Assembly (NCBI GenBank): GCA_002746305.1
Contig: NVWV01000002.1
Location: 169,737-233,736 of the forward strand
Origin: Bacteroidota bacterium
Lineage (GTDB): Bacteria > Bacteroidota > Bacteroidia > NS11-12g > UBA9320
DNA length: 64,000 nt
Reading direction: 5' to 3'
Shown one piece after another: positions 7,104 through 14,810 of this stretch. The notes beneath the pieces were generated by a model. That model was not told where the DNA came from. It was given only the letters and a program-made list of their open reading frames with translations, and searched no databases. Made by a program: the position numbers and the translations under genes. Every line of letters begins with the position of its first letter. Positions within the stretch are counted from its first letter, which is position 1.

Positions 7104-7203
7104 TTTTCAAACTCTTTGATAAATTAATGTTCTTTAAAATTACTCTGCTCTGTGCCTTGGTTTTATGGATTATTTTCAATCCTTTCAATAACACACGCTT
7201 CAT
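7096..7203 (-). CDS. Basic 35-aa phage peptide
   Basis: ATG at 7201-7203 and TAG at 7096-7098. The start overlaps the stop of the capsid candidate by one base and the stop overlaps the next gene's start region by 8 bp. The product begins MKRVLLKGLKIIHKTKAQ and has about ten Lys/Arg. Coupling on both sides supports it, but the size makes certainty impossible. It may be a DNA-condensing peptide. Confidence 0.45.
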   Translation of the reverse strand: MKRVLLKGLKIIHKTKAQSRVILKNINLSKSLKNG

Positions 7204-7925
7204 TATTTGTCCAACAAGATGTTGAAATCTCCTGCACCATCTTTCGGCTGTACTTTCATCCGAATAGCACTATTACATTTGATAATCCAGTTGTTTTCAA
7301 ATAGATACCTTGGTATTGCTGTTTTACCTTTCAGGTAGACAATTCCATCCAACTCCAATTGAATCAACTCCAATTCTTCTTCGCCGTAGGTTATACTCTT
7401 TGCTTTTAAAGACTCAAACTCTGGATACTCAATCGTAATACTATCTATCTTACCTACTGGTATGATTGCTCTACTGGCACCTAAAAGATTCACGTCAGAT
7501 ACAGCCGAACCGATGATACTCTTTAACTCTAATTTTCTTAAAGCTCCATCATTACCCCATCCGTCAATCGCATAAAGTCTTACATTCATGGCAACATTTA
7601 CACCAGCCAATTCAACTTGTAGGAAATTGGTATCCATAGCGTTGTATGGCATTTCATCTACTGTTAAGTCAATCGTTCCTTTGAGTACTGTAGGCTCTAA
7701 CATGAATGTTCCGCCTCGTTCTGCACTTTCTTCTAAACATGTCCATAAAGACACACTATGAATTGCTACCTCACTACCATTTCCTGCTTCAACGAGTTTA
7801 AATTTAATCGCTTCAATGTCCGCTTTAGCTAACAGTGGCTGGTCGATAATGATACCTAATTTTAGTATCGATGTAGCAACCTTGGCTCTAACTGTCGATA
7901 CTCCATTTACATTTACTAATTCCAT
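7203..7925 (-). CDS. Candidate major capsid protein of the prophage
   Basis: 240 residues, the longest structural candidate in the element, mostly predicted beta strand with no signal peptide or membrane span (for example VNLLGASRAIIPVGKIDSIT, and a C-terminal AIRMKVQPKDGAGDFNILL). Position fits: first gene after a hairpin-rich leader, followed by small membrane proteins and the lysin. The length is near the lower limit for a double jelly-roll capsid. I do not see sequence identity to any family, so the call rests on size, composition and order; a spike or other virion protein is the alternative. Confidence 0.4.
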   Translation of the reverse strand: MELVNVNGVSTVRAKVATSILKLGIIIDQPLLAKADIEAIKFKLVEAGNGSEVAIHSVSLWTCLEESAERGGTFMLEPTVLKGTIDLTVDEMPYNAMDTNFLQVELAGVNVAMNVRLYAIDGWGNDGALRKLELKSIIGSAVSDVNLLGASRAIIPVGKIDSITIEYPEFESLKAKSITYGEEELELIQLELDGIVYLKGKTAIPRYLFENNWIIKCNSAIRMKVQPKDGAGDFNILLDK

Positions 7926-8158
7926 TTTTCTTGGTATTTCTTATTTTTCTATACCTCGAATATGATACCCTAGAGTATGCTTAAAGCGTTTTAGCTCCTG
8001 AAGGTGTACGTTTCTCTATTAATACGCTTTGTAACAGCATGTTACGCTGTAGTTATATAGTTTTTTATTGTTTTCCCAGAGCCTACTAACCTAATACTAC
8101 GTATCGCGGTGTAGTGCGACTCTGGGGCATTATCATATAATGCCCCAAAACCCATTTT
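7926..8158. other. Hairpin-rich phage intergenic region
   Basis: Contains GTAAC-AGCAT-GTTAC (8031-8045), a long-range pair CCCAGAG (8075-8081) with CTCTGGG (8120-8126), and a perfect 10-bp stem GGGGCATTAT/ATAATGCCCC with a 3-base loop (8124-8146). The last two share three G residues and so exclude each other. No T-run follows, so a simple terminator is unlikely. Replication origin, packaging signal or leader of the late operon are all possible. A 37-codon frame (8042-8155) and a 19-codon frame (7981-8040) also run through here on the minus strand. Confidence 0.5.
8042..8155 (-). CDS. Possible 37-aa phage peptide
   Basis: ATG at 8153-8155 lies 3 bp beyond the end of the upstream gene and TAA is at 8042-8044. 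The product begins MGFGALYDNAPESHYTA. The frame passes through two hairpins, so the region may be structural rather than coding. Spacing to the previous gene is the only support. Confidence 0.25.
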   Translation of the reverse strand: MGFGALYDNAPESHYTAIRSIRLVGSGKTIKNYITTA

Positions 8159-8365
8159 TCACTTCGGTACTACCCATATGTTAATTCTGTTATATCTGTA
8201 CACTAATTCAAGAGGAGCATCGTACCATAAATCTAATACCAACGACATGAAATCAGATTCTCCGATGTCATGGAGAACCTTCTCGGACGTAACTCGTTCT
8301 TCATCATAATGAAGTTCAAATCTTTTGTTTAATTCTCTTACAGCGTATTGTGTTGATTCTTTCAT
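8159..8365 (-). CDS. Small phage protein, 68 aa
   Basis: 68 residues, acidic, soluble, beginning MKESTQYAVRELNKRFELHY and ending in a hydrophobic YNRINIWVVPK. It begins 3 bp beyond the stop of a 35-codon membrane peptide gene. Part of the early block that follows rep. No family is recognised. Confidence 0.5.
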   Translation of the reverse strand: MKESTQYAVRELNKRFELHYDEERVTSEKVLHDIGESDFMSLVLDLWYDAPLELVYRYNRINIWVVPK

Positions 8366-8368
8366 AAT

Positions 8369-8476
8369 TTATTCCCTCGTTATTAATCCATAGATTAAAG
8401 CTATCAAAAAGAACCCAGTAAAAGCGATTATTAACGCTAGTAAAGCATCCTTTAATAGTTGCTTAAACTCCTTCAT
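8369..8476 (-). CDS. Single-span membrane peptide, 35 aa
   Basis: ATG at 8474-8476, TAA at 8369-8371. The product begins MKEFKQLLKDALLALI and holds one clear membrane span of about 20 residues (LLALIIAFTGFFLIALIYGL) with a charged ITRE end. A GGAG-like ribosome site lies upstream within the previous gene, which it overlaps by 8-14 bp. Likely a real member of the overlapping gene chain; function unknown. Confidence 0.5.
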   Translation of the reverse strand: MKEFKQLLKDALLALIIAFTGFFLIALIYGLITRE

Positions 8477-8624
8477 TGTTATACACTTTTGTTAGTTCAA
8501 AATCCCTAGAATGTCTATAGACATTGATACACTTCTTATAGTGTACAATCTCAATATCCTGCTGTCTTGCTAAAGCAGCTCCAACCTGATACGCTATTTT
8601 AATTACTCGTATATACTTTCTCAT
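8463..8624 (-). CDS. Small basic phage protein, 53 aa
   Basis: ATG at 8622-8624 overlaps the TGA of the preceding gene (ATGA), and TAA is at 8463-8465. The product begins MRKYIRVIKIAYQVGAALAR; it is basic and mostly helical. Coupling to both neighbours supports coding. No family is recognised. Confidence 0.5.
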   Translation of the reverse strand: MRKYIRVIKIAYQVGAALARQQDIEIVHYKKCINVYRHSRDFELTKVYNNEGV

Positions 8625-8818
8625 AATACTTGTACTGATTCTCTATAGATTAATTGTTGTAACTGAAATACAGTCATTTGTGTGAGTGCCTTAGTCCCTT
8701 CATGGATAGCTTCCACCCAATTATCCTTTTTGTGTAGGAAGGTTACTCTTAGTGATTGGCCAGTACTGAAATACTGAAATCTCATACCCTTGTAAATTGT
8801 TAATTTGCTTTTTTTCAT
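8621..8818 (-). CDS. Small phage protein, 65 aa
   Basis: 65 residues, basic N-terminus (MKKSKLTIYKGMRFQYF) with alternating strands that suggest a small beta barrel. It overlaps the end of rep by 4 bp (ATGA), so it is translated together with the replication protein. A small DNA-binding role is plausible but unproven. Confidence 0.55.
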   Translation of the reverse strand: MKKSKLTIYKGMRFQYFSTGQSLRVTFLHKKDNWVEAIHEGTKALTQMTVFQLQQLIYRESVQVL

Positions 8819-10005
8819 ATGGTTATTGTGTTATAAAATATTAGTGATTGTCTTAGGTTGTTTATTTGCGTGTAGTCATCCTTTTCATCGTAGGCTAACC
8901 ACTTGTATAGCTCGTAAGCTGCTTTGTTCTTATTCAGCTTGTTTTGAGTGCCTTTGCTACTATAAACTAGCTCTCTTATTATCCCCCGAATCCTTAATCG
9001 TTGTTGATGTTTCCTATCCTTACCATCCATTTTATGGATACATATTTCGATGATATGCTGCTCTGAGAATTTAGAAGTAATTGCTACTTCAATTAGATTA
9101 GCTATGATTTGGTCGGCAGGATTCTTAAATATCTTTTCACTCGGCAGGAAGTCCCTTGCAGGAATGTATAAATGAGCTGCTAGGCAATCACTAAGTGCTT
9201 TAAATAGCTTTGATTGCTCAATACTTACCAAATATCTTAAATCACTCTGAGGGCTTCCAAATAGGCTTTTAAGATGTTCACGGTCTTTGATGGTAAACTC
9301 GGTTCTACACCGTTTGTCATACACCTGATTATCCAAATACTTATCTGCGAAAAGCCATGAACGTTCCTTTAGTTCCAGTCCTTTGTGATAGTGCTTGAAA
9401 AAAGGATTTGTTTTTGGTGTCTGAGTTTTTCGAGTACCAAAGGAGATTCCTTTGTTTCCTTTACCCATGAAAATTTGATAACCTGCTTTTAATTGTGCCT
9501 TTGGAATGGCTAGATATTTGGATAACTCGATTAGTCCCTCGAATTCGTGCATCTCCATTATGTGGTCTATCTTAAAGTCGATGTCCACACATTCAGCAGT
9601 CAATAGTTGGTAGAGCTCTAGCTCTACTATTAGCTGAGCATTGATACCTTCCAGTAAATACTGTATAGTGTTATAAGTGATACCATAGAAGTAAAGTTCC
9701 TTTAGCATCTTGGAGGATATTAGTACTACCAGATACTTCTTTTGAAGGCCCCCTTCTATTGTTTGATGTTCTACTGCATATTTGGTGCTAATACCATCTA
9801 CGTTGTACCAGTAAGCTCTATTCTTAAATTCTGATTCGTCTATCTCCCCAGATTCGGAAGACATATAATACCACTTATCATCTAGGTCTGTCTTGATTAG
9901 TTTAACCTCCTCAAAGGGGATTCTAATCTTACAGCTATCAATTGTGATTTTGCGAAGTGTGTATTTCTCTAAATATTCTTGTGTAAGTAATTGTTCTTTT
10001 GTCAA
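8815..10005 (-). CDS. Phage replication initiator, gene II/X-like Rep
   Basis: 396 residues. The middle has the pattern of rolling-circle initiators of small phages: AECVDIDFKID (about residues 133-143), then FKHYHKGLEL and RTEFTIKDREHLKSL, corresponding to the DxxxD, YxKxxEL and REFTIKN-like motifs in Rep proteins of Bacteroidota phages. These enzymes nick one strand via a Tyr and start single-strand synthesis. The exact catalytic Tyr cannot be fixed by eye. It is the first gene of the leftward unit, preceded by a palindrome at 10010-10032 that may be its operator. Initiator role is likely; subfamily is less sure. Confidence 0.65.
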   Translation of the reverse strand: MTKEQLLTQEYLEKYTLRKITIDSCKIRIPFEEVKLIKTDLDDKWYYMSSESGEIDESEFKNRAYWYNVDGISTKYAVEHQTIEGGLQKKYLVVLISSKMLKELYFYGITYNTIQYLLEGINAQLIVELELYQLLTAECVDIDFKIDHIMEMHEFEGLIELSKYLAIPKAQLKAGYQIFMGKGNKGISFGTRKTQTPKTNPFFKHYHKGLELKERSWLFADKYLDNQVYDKRCRTEFTIKDREHLKSLFGSPQSDLRYLVSIEQSKLFKALSDCLAAHLYIPARDFLPSEKIFKNPADQIIANLIEVAITSKFSEQHIIEICIHKMDGKDRKHQQRLRIRGIIRELVYSSKGTQNKLNKNKAAYELYKWLAYDEKDDYTQINNLRQSLIFYNTITI

Positions 10006-10009
10006 GTTT

Positions 10010-10032
10010 GATTAGTGTTAAAAACACTAATC
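10010..10032. promoter_or_regulatory. Perfect inverted repeat upstream of rep
   Basis: GATTAGTGTT, AAA, AACACTAATC: a 10-bp perfect stem 5 bp upstream of the rep start codon. It could be an operator or a hairpin in the rep leader, and lies between rep and dif-like site B. Confidence 0.5.
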
Positions 10033-10059
10033 CTCTGAGCATACATGTACTACGTGAAA

Positions 10060-10087
10060 TAGGTACATATTATAAATTATGGGCCGA
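10060..10087 (+). other. dif-like XerCD site B
   Basis: TAGGTACATAT, TATAAA, TTATGGGCCGA. Centre and first eight bases of the right arm are identical to site A. Both sites A and B are followed within 10 bp by GTTGATAAC, an extended similarity beyond the 28 bp. It separates the prophage from the IetAS module. Confidence 0.65.
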
Positions 10088-10104
10088 GTGGTGTTGATAA
10101 CCTC

Positions 10105-10348
10105 ATGAAGTCAATTCAAATTGTTCCTCCCTATAGACTCATTAGTATGTTTGTGCCACCAATTTCCACAAGATACATGAAAGACTCCCTACAAGAAATA
10201 ACTAAAATTTTAGATACCAATTCTCTTGACGCCACAAAGTTCATTAATCAAATGGCCAAGATTTATATACACTATTGGTATTGTGACTGCAGTAGTTGTG
10301 TTTGTAGGTCCGATTATATTGGAATGGTCTAAATCTAAGTCAAAATAA
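10105..10348 (+). pseudogene. Small membrane protein gene, apparently frameshifted
   Basis: The frame from ATG 10105 runs to 10332 and gives 75 residues, but its last 25 are Cys/Trp/Tyr-rich nonsense (HYWYCDCSSC). Shifting by one base near 10258-10264 gives a clear membrane span (FIYTIGIVTAVVVFVGPII) followed by LEWSKSKSK and a stop at 10346-10348, 7 bp before the next gene. I read this as one small single-span protein broken by an indel. A sequencing error or a deliberate frameshift are alternatives. Confidence 0.45.
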
Positions 10349-10355
10349 GAAACTT

Positions 10356-10700
10356 ATGAAGGATACACTTGTCAATCTAAATAAGCAGTTTGCAAATAAT
10401 ATTGAAAATAAGGTAAATGAAATGGTGGATGCCAAATTAGAAGGAATCAATACCGTAGTGAAAATGCTTATAAATAAAGTGGATGCTCAATATCATAAAC
10501 TCATGGCAAACATTTATGAACACGAATTTGATTCAGCAAATACTATAAATAGACTAGGACACCGGATTACGGCAGCTAATAAGAATATGGACTCACTTGA
10601 TCATGCATCCGTTCTAGATAATTTAAAGAATATTGAGACTCTGATAAATTTACTAGATTTGGGAGACTTTAAGCATCTATCTAAACAACTCATAAAATAA
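10356..10700 (+). CDS. Small helical/coiled-coil protein
   Basis: 114 residues, almost wholly helical with heptad-like spacing (NLNKQFANNIENKVNEMVDA and following). No signal peptide or span. It sits directly after the frameshifted membrane protein, so the two may work together. It is in the IetAS module, but transcribed toward it rather than with it. No family is recognised. Confidence 0.5.
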   Translation: MKDTLVNLNKQFANNIENKVNEMVDAKLEGINTVVKMLINKVDAQYHKLMANIYEHEFDSANTINRLGHRITAANKNMDSLDHASVLDNLKNIETLINLLDLGDFKHLSKQLIK

Positions 10701-10853
10701 TGGAGAAGGTTTCTTTCTACAATCAAATTTCGATAAATCTAAAAGCAGCAATAAACATTAATGTTTAAGGTGAAAAAAGTCAAGACCCATATAGTTTAAA
10801 CTCCTAAAATATTGAAGCTCCTCTCTCCTATTATTTTAACCGAAATCCCACTT

Positions 10854-11078
10854 TTATCCTTTAGGGGGAAAAGGATCCTTTCCATAGGTATTTCTCTCTC
10901 TTATTTGCCCATTTCTACCGTGAATTAGCATTTCTGAACCTTGATTCTTTGCGATTTCGCGTGCTATTGTCGCAGCTTCTTTTTGTGTTTGTACAATTTT
11001 TGTTGCTTTTGAATTCCCTGCTCCTTTTACAGCCCAATTCTTTCCTGATGGAACTACGTGTTGATTCTTCTTTGACAT
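10854..11078 (-). CDS. DUF2188-family protein
   Basis: 74 residues matching the DUF2188 pattern over nearly its whole length: HVVPSGKNWAVKGAGNSKAT, EAATIAREIAKNQGSE, IHGRNGQIRERNTYGKDPFP. The biochemical role of the family is not known to me. It begins 3 bp after the subtilase gene, so it is very probably the third gene of the ietA-ietS operon. The short spacing suggests a linked role, perhaps as accessory or regulator; that is inference. Confidence 0.8.
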   Translation of the reverse strand: MSKKNQHVVPSGKNWAVKGAGNSKATKIVQTQKEAATIAREIAKNQGSEMLIHGRNGQIRERNTYGKDPFPPKG

Positions 11079-11081
11079 AAT

Positions 11082-13403
11082 TTAATTTTTAAGTTGAATA
11101 TCTGTTTTGATTTTTATATTGTTTTGAATAAAATTATTAGCTTGAAGTTCTGCTGAAATATTGTCATAGACTTTTGTGTTATTTTTATTATCCCTAATGG
11201 TAATTATTAAACAAAAATCTGTGCTTAAATTCTCTTGTACTTTTTCCAAATGATCTCTATAAAGGCCTTCAATTTTCAAAAACCACCTTTTAGGGTATTC
11301 TGTGTACCTCAATTTATTAGTTTCTGATAAATCATCAAGATTTATTGCCCATTTTTTAACAGGTTGAAATTTTTGGTGGAAATTTTTTAAAATTCGTTCT
11401 CCACTAAACCCACTGTTCTTTTTTATTTCTGTTTTACTATATACGCTTGGGTTTAAAAGATTTTTTGCCCCCGAATCTTTACCAATTGGGTTTCTAATTG
11501 TTCTTCCTTCTCTATCAATTTTTTCATTATATGTCCCAAAAAACAAATCTATATTTGATTGGCAGTATTCTTCTCCTTGTGTCGCTGCTAGATCTGGTGA
11601 ACTAATTAGAGTAGCTGTAACTTCACCATAATAAAAGTTTTCTTCTACCATATCATCTGGAAATGGAAAATCTAAAATCTCAATAAAATTACCTTTCTCT
11701 AAAGTGTCTCTTATTACTAGTGTTATTTCGTTTTCTGAATTATATAAAATTTCATTAATACCTGTTGGAACTCCAAATCCCATTTGCTTAAGTCTTTCTT
11801 CATTATTAAGTGCAACATTTGGATATTTAGCAGAATGAATTATTAAAGCCTTTAATAATAAGGGATCAAATTCTTCTGCTAATTCATTTTCCAAACCTGC
11901 TAGGATAGATGTTATTCTAGGTGTGGAAAAACTAGTTCCTGATTTTGCACTTATCTTATTGTCTTTATTTAGTGTATTTACCCCCGAATATGTAACCGTT
12001 CCATATTTATCTACTCCTGCATTTCCTCCATAATGAGTTAGTTCAGGTTTAACTAAATTGAATGGTCCAGAACCAGTTCTACTAAAAGGGGAAGGTTCAT
12101 TTTCTTCAACTATATCATTAATATTTTTAATGTGTGCAATAGAACCAACGGCTAATGATCTAACAGAATCTGCTGACTTTTGAATCTTTCCTTTAGGCTT
12201 ATTAATTTTGAAATTTCCACAGTTTCCAACAGATGTACATATTACAATATTAAGTTCATCTTGTAAATAATCTAATGCAACTCCAAAATCTGAAATGCTG
12301 TGGGAATTAGCTTCAGCACTCCAACCAACACATAAATTCCAAATTTTTATTTCTGGATTATTACTAATAGCATCTTTAATATTTTCAATTAAATCATATT
12401 CTGTTACTCTACTTAAAATGCCTCTTTTTGGTACTATAGTAGCATCAAATAAATAACATCCACCTGAATCAGTATGTTTTTTACCTTCCATTGTGTCACC
12501 ATATAAAATTACACTTGCTACAGCAGTTCCGTGTGCTGTATCAATATCTTCATCTATATAGTTGGTATGCTTATCAGTCAATACCCAAGGTGCTAGACTT
12601 TTATTTGCTGTAATTCCAGAGTCAAGTACACCAACAGTCGGATAAATTTTATCTTTCTCAGGTGATTTTAGTTCTGTAAATTCGGTTCCTACTTCTACTT
12701 CGGAATCTAAAGAAACACTGTAAGTTGGCATATCAACTATAGAACTTAAGCCTTCAAAACTTTGCAGAACAGGCATAGATTCTTCAGAATATGAAATTTT
12801 ATACACTATAACATCAGAAGAATAATATGTACTTTCAATTTCTAAATTTAATTCTTCACACTTTCTTTGAAAAGCTCTATGGACTGTTTTATTTAATTCA
12901 TACTCTTGGAAATCAATTAATTTCACTTTTAGAAAATCATTATTTTCAACATTTATATTTGGGTGAAAAAGGTTAGTCTCAACTATTGAAGATAAGCCTC
13001 GTATATTCTTTTTATAGTCTTCAATGTTTTTTTTTATCCTTTTTAAATCATCAGTATTTTCTATTTTAACAAGTAATGAAGAAGAATTGAAATACCCTAT
13101 AAGGTTATTCTTATTATTGACATCAAACATTTTTCTGATAACAGAACGATGAGTTTTTGATAAGGTTCGGGAGTCTAATTTAAGTTCAATAGCAGCTGGA
13201 ATGTAATTGTCCTTTTTTATTCTTCTTTCAAGCTCTTCATCAACCTTATCAAAAGTTGCTGTTAACATTTCAACTCTTTCTTCCAATGGGACATTAAGCA
13301 TCCAAGCTGGAATGTCACCTCCTCCACCAGCCTCAGTTAAAGAGTCATCAGTTCCTTTTCTTTTTTCTACTATTTTTATTGGTAAATATTTTTTCTGTGC
13401 CAT
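11082..13403 (-). CDS. ietS: Subtilisin-like serine protease, IetS-type
   Basis: 773 residues. A long N-terminal region of about 250 residues precedes an S8 peptidase core with Asp in VGVLDSGIT (about residue 261), His in DTAHGTAVAS (about 291), oxyanion Asn in CTSVGNCGNF (about 394) and Ser in KSGTSFSTP (about 489). No signal peptide, so it acts in the cytoplasm, unlike most subtilases. Together with the adjacent AAA ATPase this is the IetAS arrangement, first described as a plasmid stability/exclusion pair in Agrobacterium and later listed among antiphage systems. Its stop-start junction with ietA overlaps by one base. Pair identity is by domain pairing, not by alignment. Confidence 0.8.
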   Translation of the reverse strand: MAQKKYLPIKIVEKRKGTDDSLTEAGGGGDIPAWMLNVPLEERVEMLTATFDKVDEELERRIKKDNYIPAAIELKLDSRTLSKTHRSVIRKMFDVNNKNNLIGYFNSSSLLVKIENTDDLKRIKKNIEDYKKNIRGLSSIVETNLFHPNINVENNDFLKVKLIDFQEYELNKTVHRAFQRKCEELNLEIESTYYSSDVIVYKISYSEESMPVLQSFEGLSSIVDMPTYSVSLDSEVEVGTEFTELKSPEKDKIYPTVGVLDSGITANKSLAPWVLTDKHTNYIDEDIDTAHGTAVASVILYGDTMEGKKHTDSGGCYLFDATIVPKRGILSRVTEYDLIENIKDAISNNPEIKIWNLCVGWSAEANSHSISDFGVALDYLQDELNIVICTSVGNCGNFKINKPKGKIQKSADSVRSLAVGSIAHIKNINDIVEENEPSPFSRTGSGPFNLVKPELTHYGGNAGVDKYGTVTYSGVNTLNKDNKISAKSGTSFSTPRITSILAGLENELAEEFDPLLLKALIIHSAKYPNVALNNEERLKQMGFGVPTGINEILYNSENEITLVIRDTLEKGNFIEILDFPFPDDMVEENFYYGEVTATLISSPDLAATQGEEYCQSNIDLFFGTYNEKIDREGRTIRNPIGKDSGAKNLLNPSVYSKTEIKKNSGFSGERILKNFHQKFQPVKKWAINLDDLSETNKLRYTEYPKRWFLKIEGLYRDHLEKVQENLSTDFCLIITIRDNKNNTKVYDNISAELQANNFIQNNIKIKTDIQLKN

Positions 13404-14512
13404 TATTCTAAATCTTTAAATTTTGATATACTATCTTTTACTTTACGCAAAGACAATCCTGTGTATTCTACAATTTCATTTTGGGTAATTAGGTTTTCAT
13501 TTAGGAATGATATCATTTTTTCAATTAATATTTTTCCATGATTTTTGTGTTTAAAAGCTTCTTTTAAAAACTCTATATAGCTTATTGAAGGTTCTTTATT
13601 GATAATAGAGTTAGTAATAGCATTGTTACAAATTGTCTTAATTTCAGAAGGAGAATTATTACCCAATAGATATATTAACCTACCTCTCTTCTTTTTGTCA
13701 TTTTTGAAATCTAAATCAAAATTTAGAGTAAATGAATCAATAAGTTTTTCTGTAAAATCAGGGGATGTAGGCTTTTTGACTTCAATTACCGTATCAAATC
13801 TTCTCCAGACTGCACTATCCAATATCTCACTGTGATTGGTTGCCGTAATTAATACGTTATCAAACTGATCAATACTTTGTAGTAAGCTATTAATAACTCT
13901 CTTTAATTCACCGTGTTCGTGTTCATCATCCCTAGCTTTTGCAATAGCATCAAATTCATCAATGAATAGAATACAAGGTTTGTTGTTAGCAAAATCAAAA
14001 ACTTTTCTAATGTTTTTGGAAGTGCTTCCTAATAATGAAGAAACTAAAGTATCTAAACGAGCAGTCACTAAAGGAAGACCTGATTCTTCCGCAATGTAAT
14101 TAGCCAAAGTAGTTTTACCACATCCTGGAGGTCCATAGAGCATTAATGAAAGGTTTGCAGTTATTCCAGCATTAATAAGCTTCTCTTTATTTTTAATCTT
14201 TTTTATAAATGTATTTAATGCCTCATCTATTGATTCATCTATAATTGTCGTAGAGGCAATTTTTGGAGCCTTTACCTCTACCATACTCATTCTTGATTCA
14301 GTATCAATTGGAGCTTGATTAGTAATCTCATCAAGCGTTACCATACCTTCATATTCTAAAGGATTTAGAGAAAGTGTTCTTTTTAATCTGTCCGCAAAAC
14401 GAGTTTCTCCATCTTTAGTTAATTTTTTAATTAACAATTCAGCATATTGAGCTACTTTCTTTGGGTCATTTTTAAGTCCAGACTCTATAATTCTAATTAT
14501 TTCTGTGTACAT
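13403..14512 (-). CDS. ietA: AAA ATPase, IetA-type partner of the subtilase
   Basis: 369 residues. Residues 1-100 are helical; then an AAA core with Walker A GPPGCGKTT (about residues 128-136), Walker B CILFIDEFDA (about 181-190) and an arginine-rich sensor region (SAVWRRFDTVIEV). The core resembles FtsH/Cdc48-type ATPases. A C-terminal winged-helix-like segment ends the protein (LITQNEIVEYTGLSLRKVKD). First gene of the operon and overlapping ietS by one base, it probably unfolds or presents substrates, or controls the protease. It lies next to dif-like site C. Confidence 0.8.
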   Translation of the reverse strand: MYTEIIRIIESGLKNDPKKVAQYAELLIKKLTKDGETRFADRLKRTLSLNPLEYEGMVTLDEITNQAPIDTESRMSMVEVKAPKIASTTIIDESIDEALNTFIKKIKNKEKLINAGITANLSLMLYGPPGCGKTTLANYIAEESGLPLVTARLDTLVSSLLGSTSKNIRKVFDFANNKPCILFIDEFDAIAKARDDEHEHGELKRVINSLLQSIDQFDNVLITATNHSEILDSAVWRRFDTVIEVKKPTSPDFTEKLIDSFTLNFDLDFKNDKKKRGRLIYLLGNNSPSEIKTICNNAITNSIINKEPSISYIEFLKEAFKHKNHGKILIEKMISFLNENLITQNEIVEYTGLSLRKVKDSISKFKDLE

Positions 14513-14782
14513 TAATAGTTTTTGATTATGTGCAAATATATTGTATTCCGTTCCGTAAATACTAGTTTATGTATTATTTGTTTCGTTTCACGTTCTATAT
14601 GTTACGGTATTTGCTCTTTAAGTATACAGCACACCCTATTTGTATGTTAATGCTTAGGTGCTCGCAATAGAAACTCTTATATTGTGGATAGGCAGGAAAA
14701 TAAATCATACCTAAAGGATGTTTTCGTTTGATTTTTTTCTAACCAACTAATTAGTAAGAAACACTGCTTTTCCGAAGCACTG
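14513..14782. other. Intergenic DNA between ietA and site C
   Basis: Holds the promoter region of the leftward ietA operon. No gene is supported; a 33-codon hydrophobic frame starting at 14569 (+) is not convincing. Confidence 0.4.
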
Positions 14783-14810
14783 TAACATAATACAGTACAT
14801 TATGGGCCGA
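14783..14810 (+). other. dif-like XerCD site C
   Basis: TAACATAATAC, AGTACA, TTATGGGCCGA. The right arm is identical to that of site B; the centre differs from the other sites. The left arm could also be drawn at TGTAACATAA (14781-14790), which would need a 9-bp centre. The start codon of the next small gene (14802) lies within its right arm. Confidence 0.55.

Larger units (their letters stand above)
3516..10087 (-). mobile_element. Small prophage integrated between dif-like sites A and B
   Basis: The unit is 6,544 bp from site A to site B. Nearly all genes run right to left and overlap by 1-20 bp, as in small-genome phages. It carries a Rep protein, a candidate capsid protein, a GH108 lysin, several single-membrane-span peptides and hairpin-rich intergenic regions. 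There is no recombinase, so integration probably relies on host XerCD. There is no P-loop (Zot/pI-like) protein, which argues against Inoviridae. There is also no protein as long as a microvirus major capsid. A membrane-containing lineage such as Finnlakeviridae (phage FLiP of Flavobacterium) is a possibility that I could not test. Confidence 0.65.

Noticed and set aside
3516..10087. Classifying the prophage as an inovirus because of dif integration and Rep
   Set aside because: No Zot/pI-like ATPase and the presence of a GH108 lysin, which inoviruses do not need.
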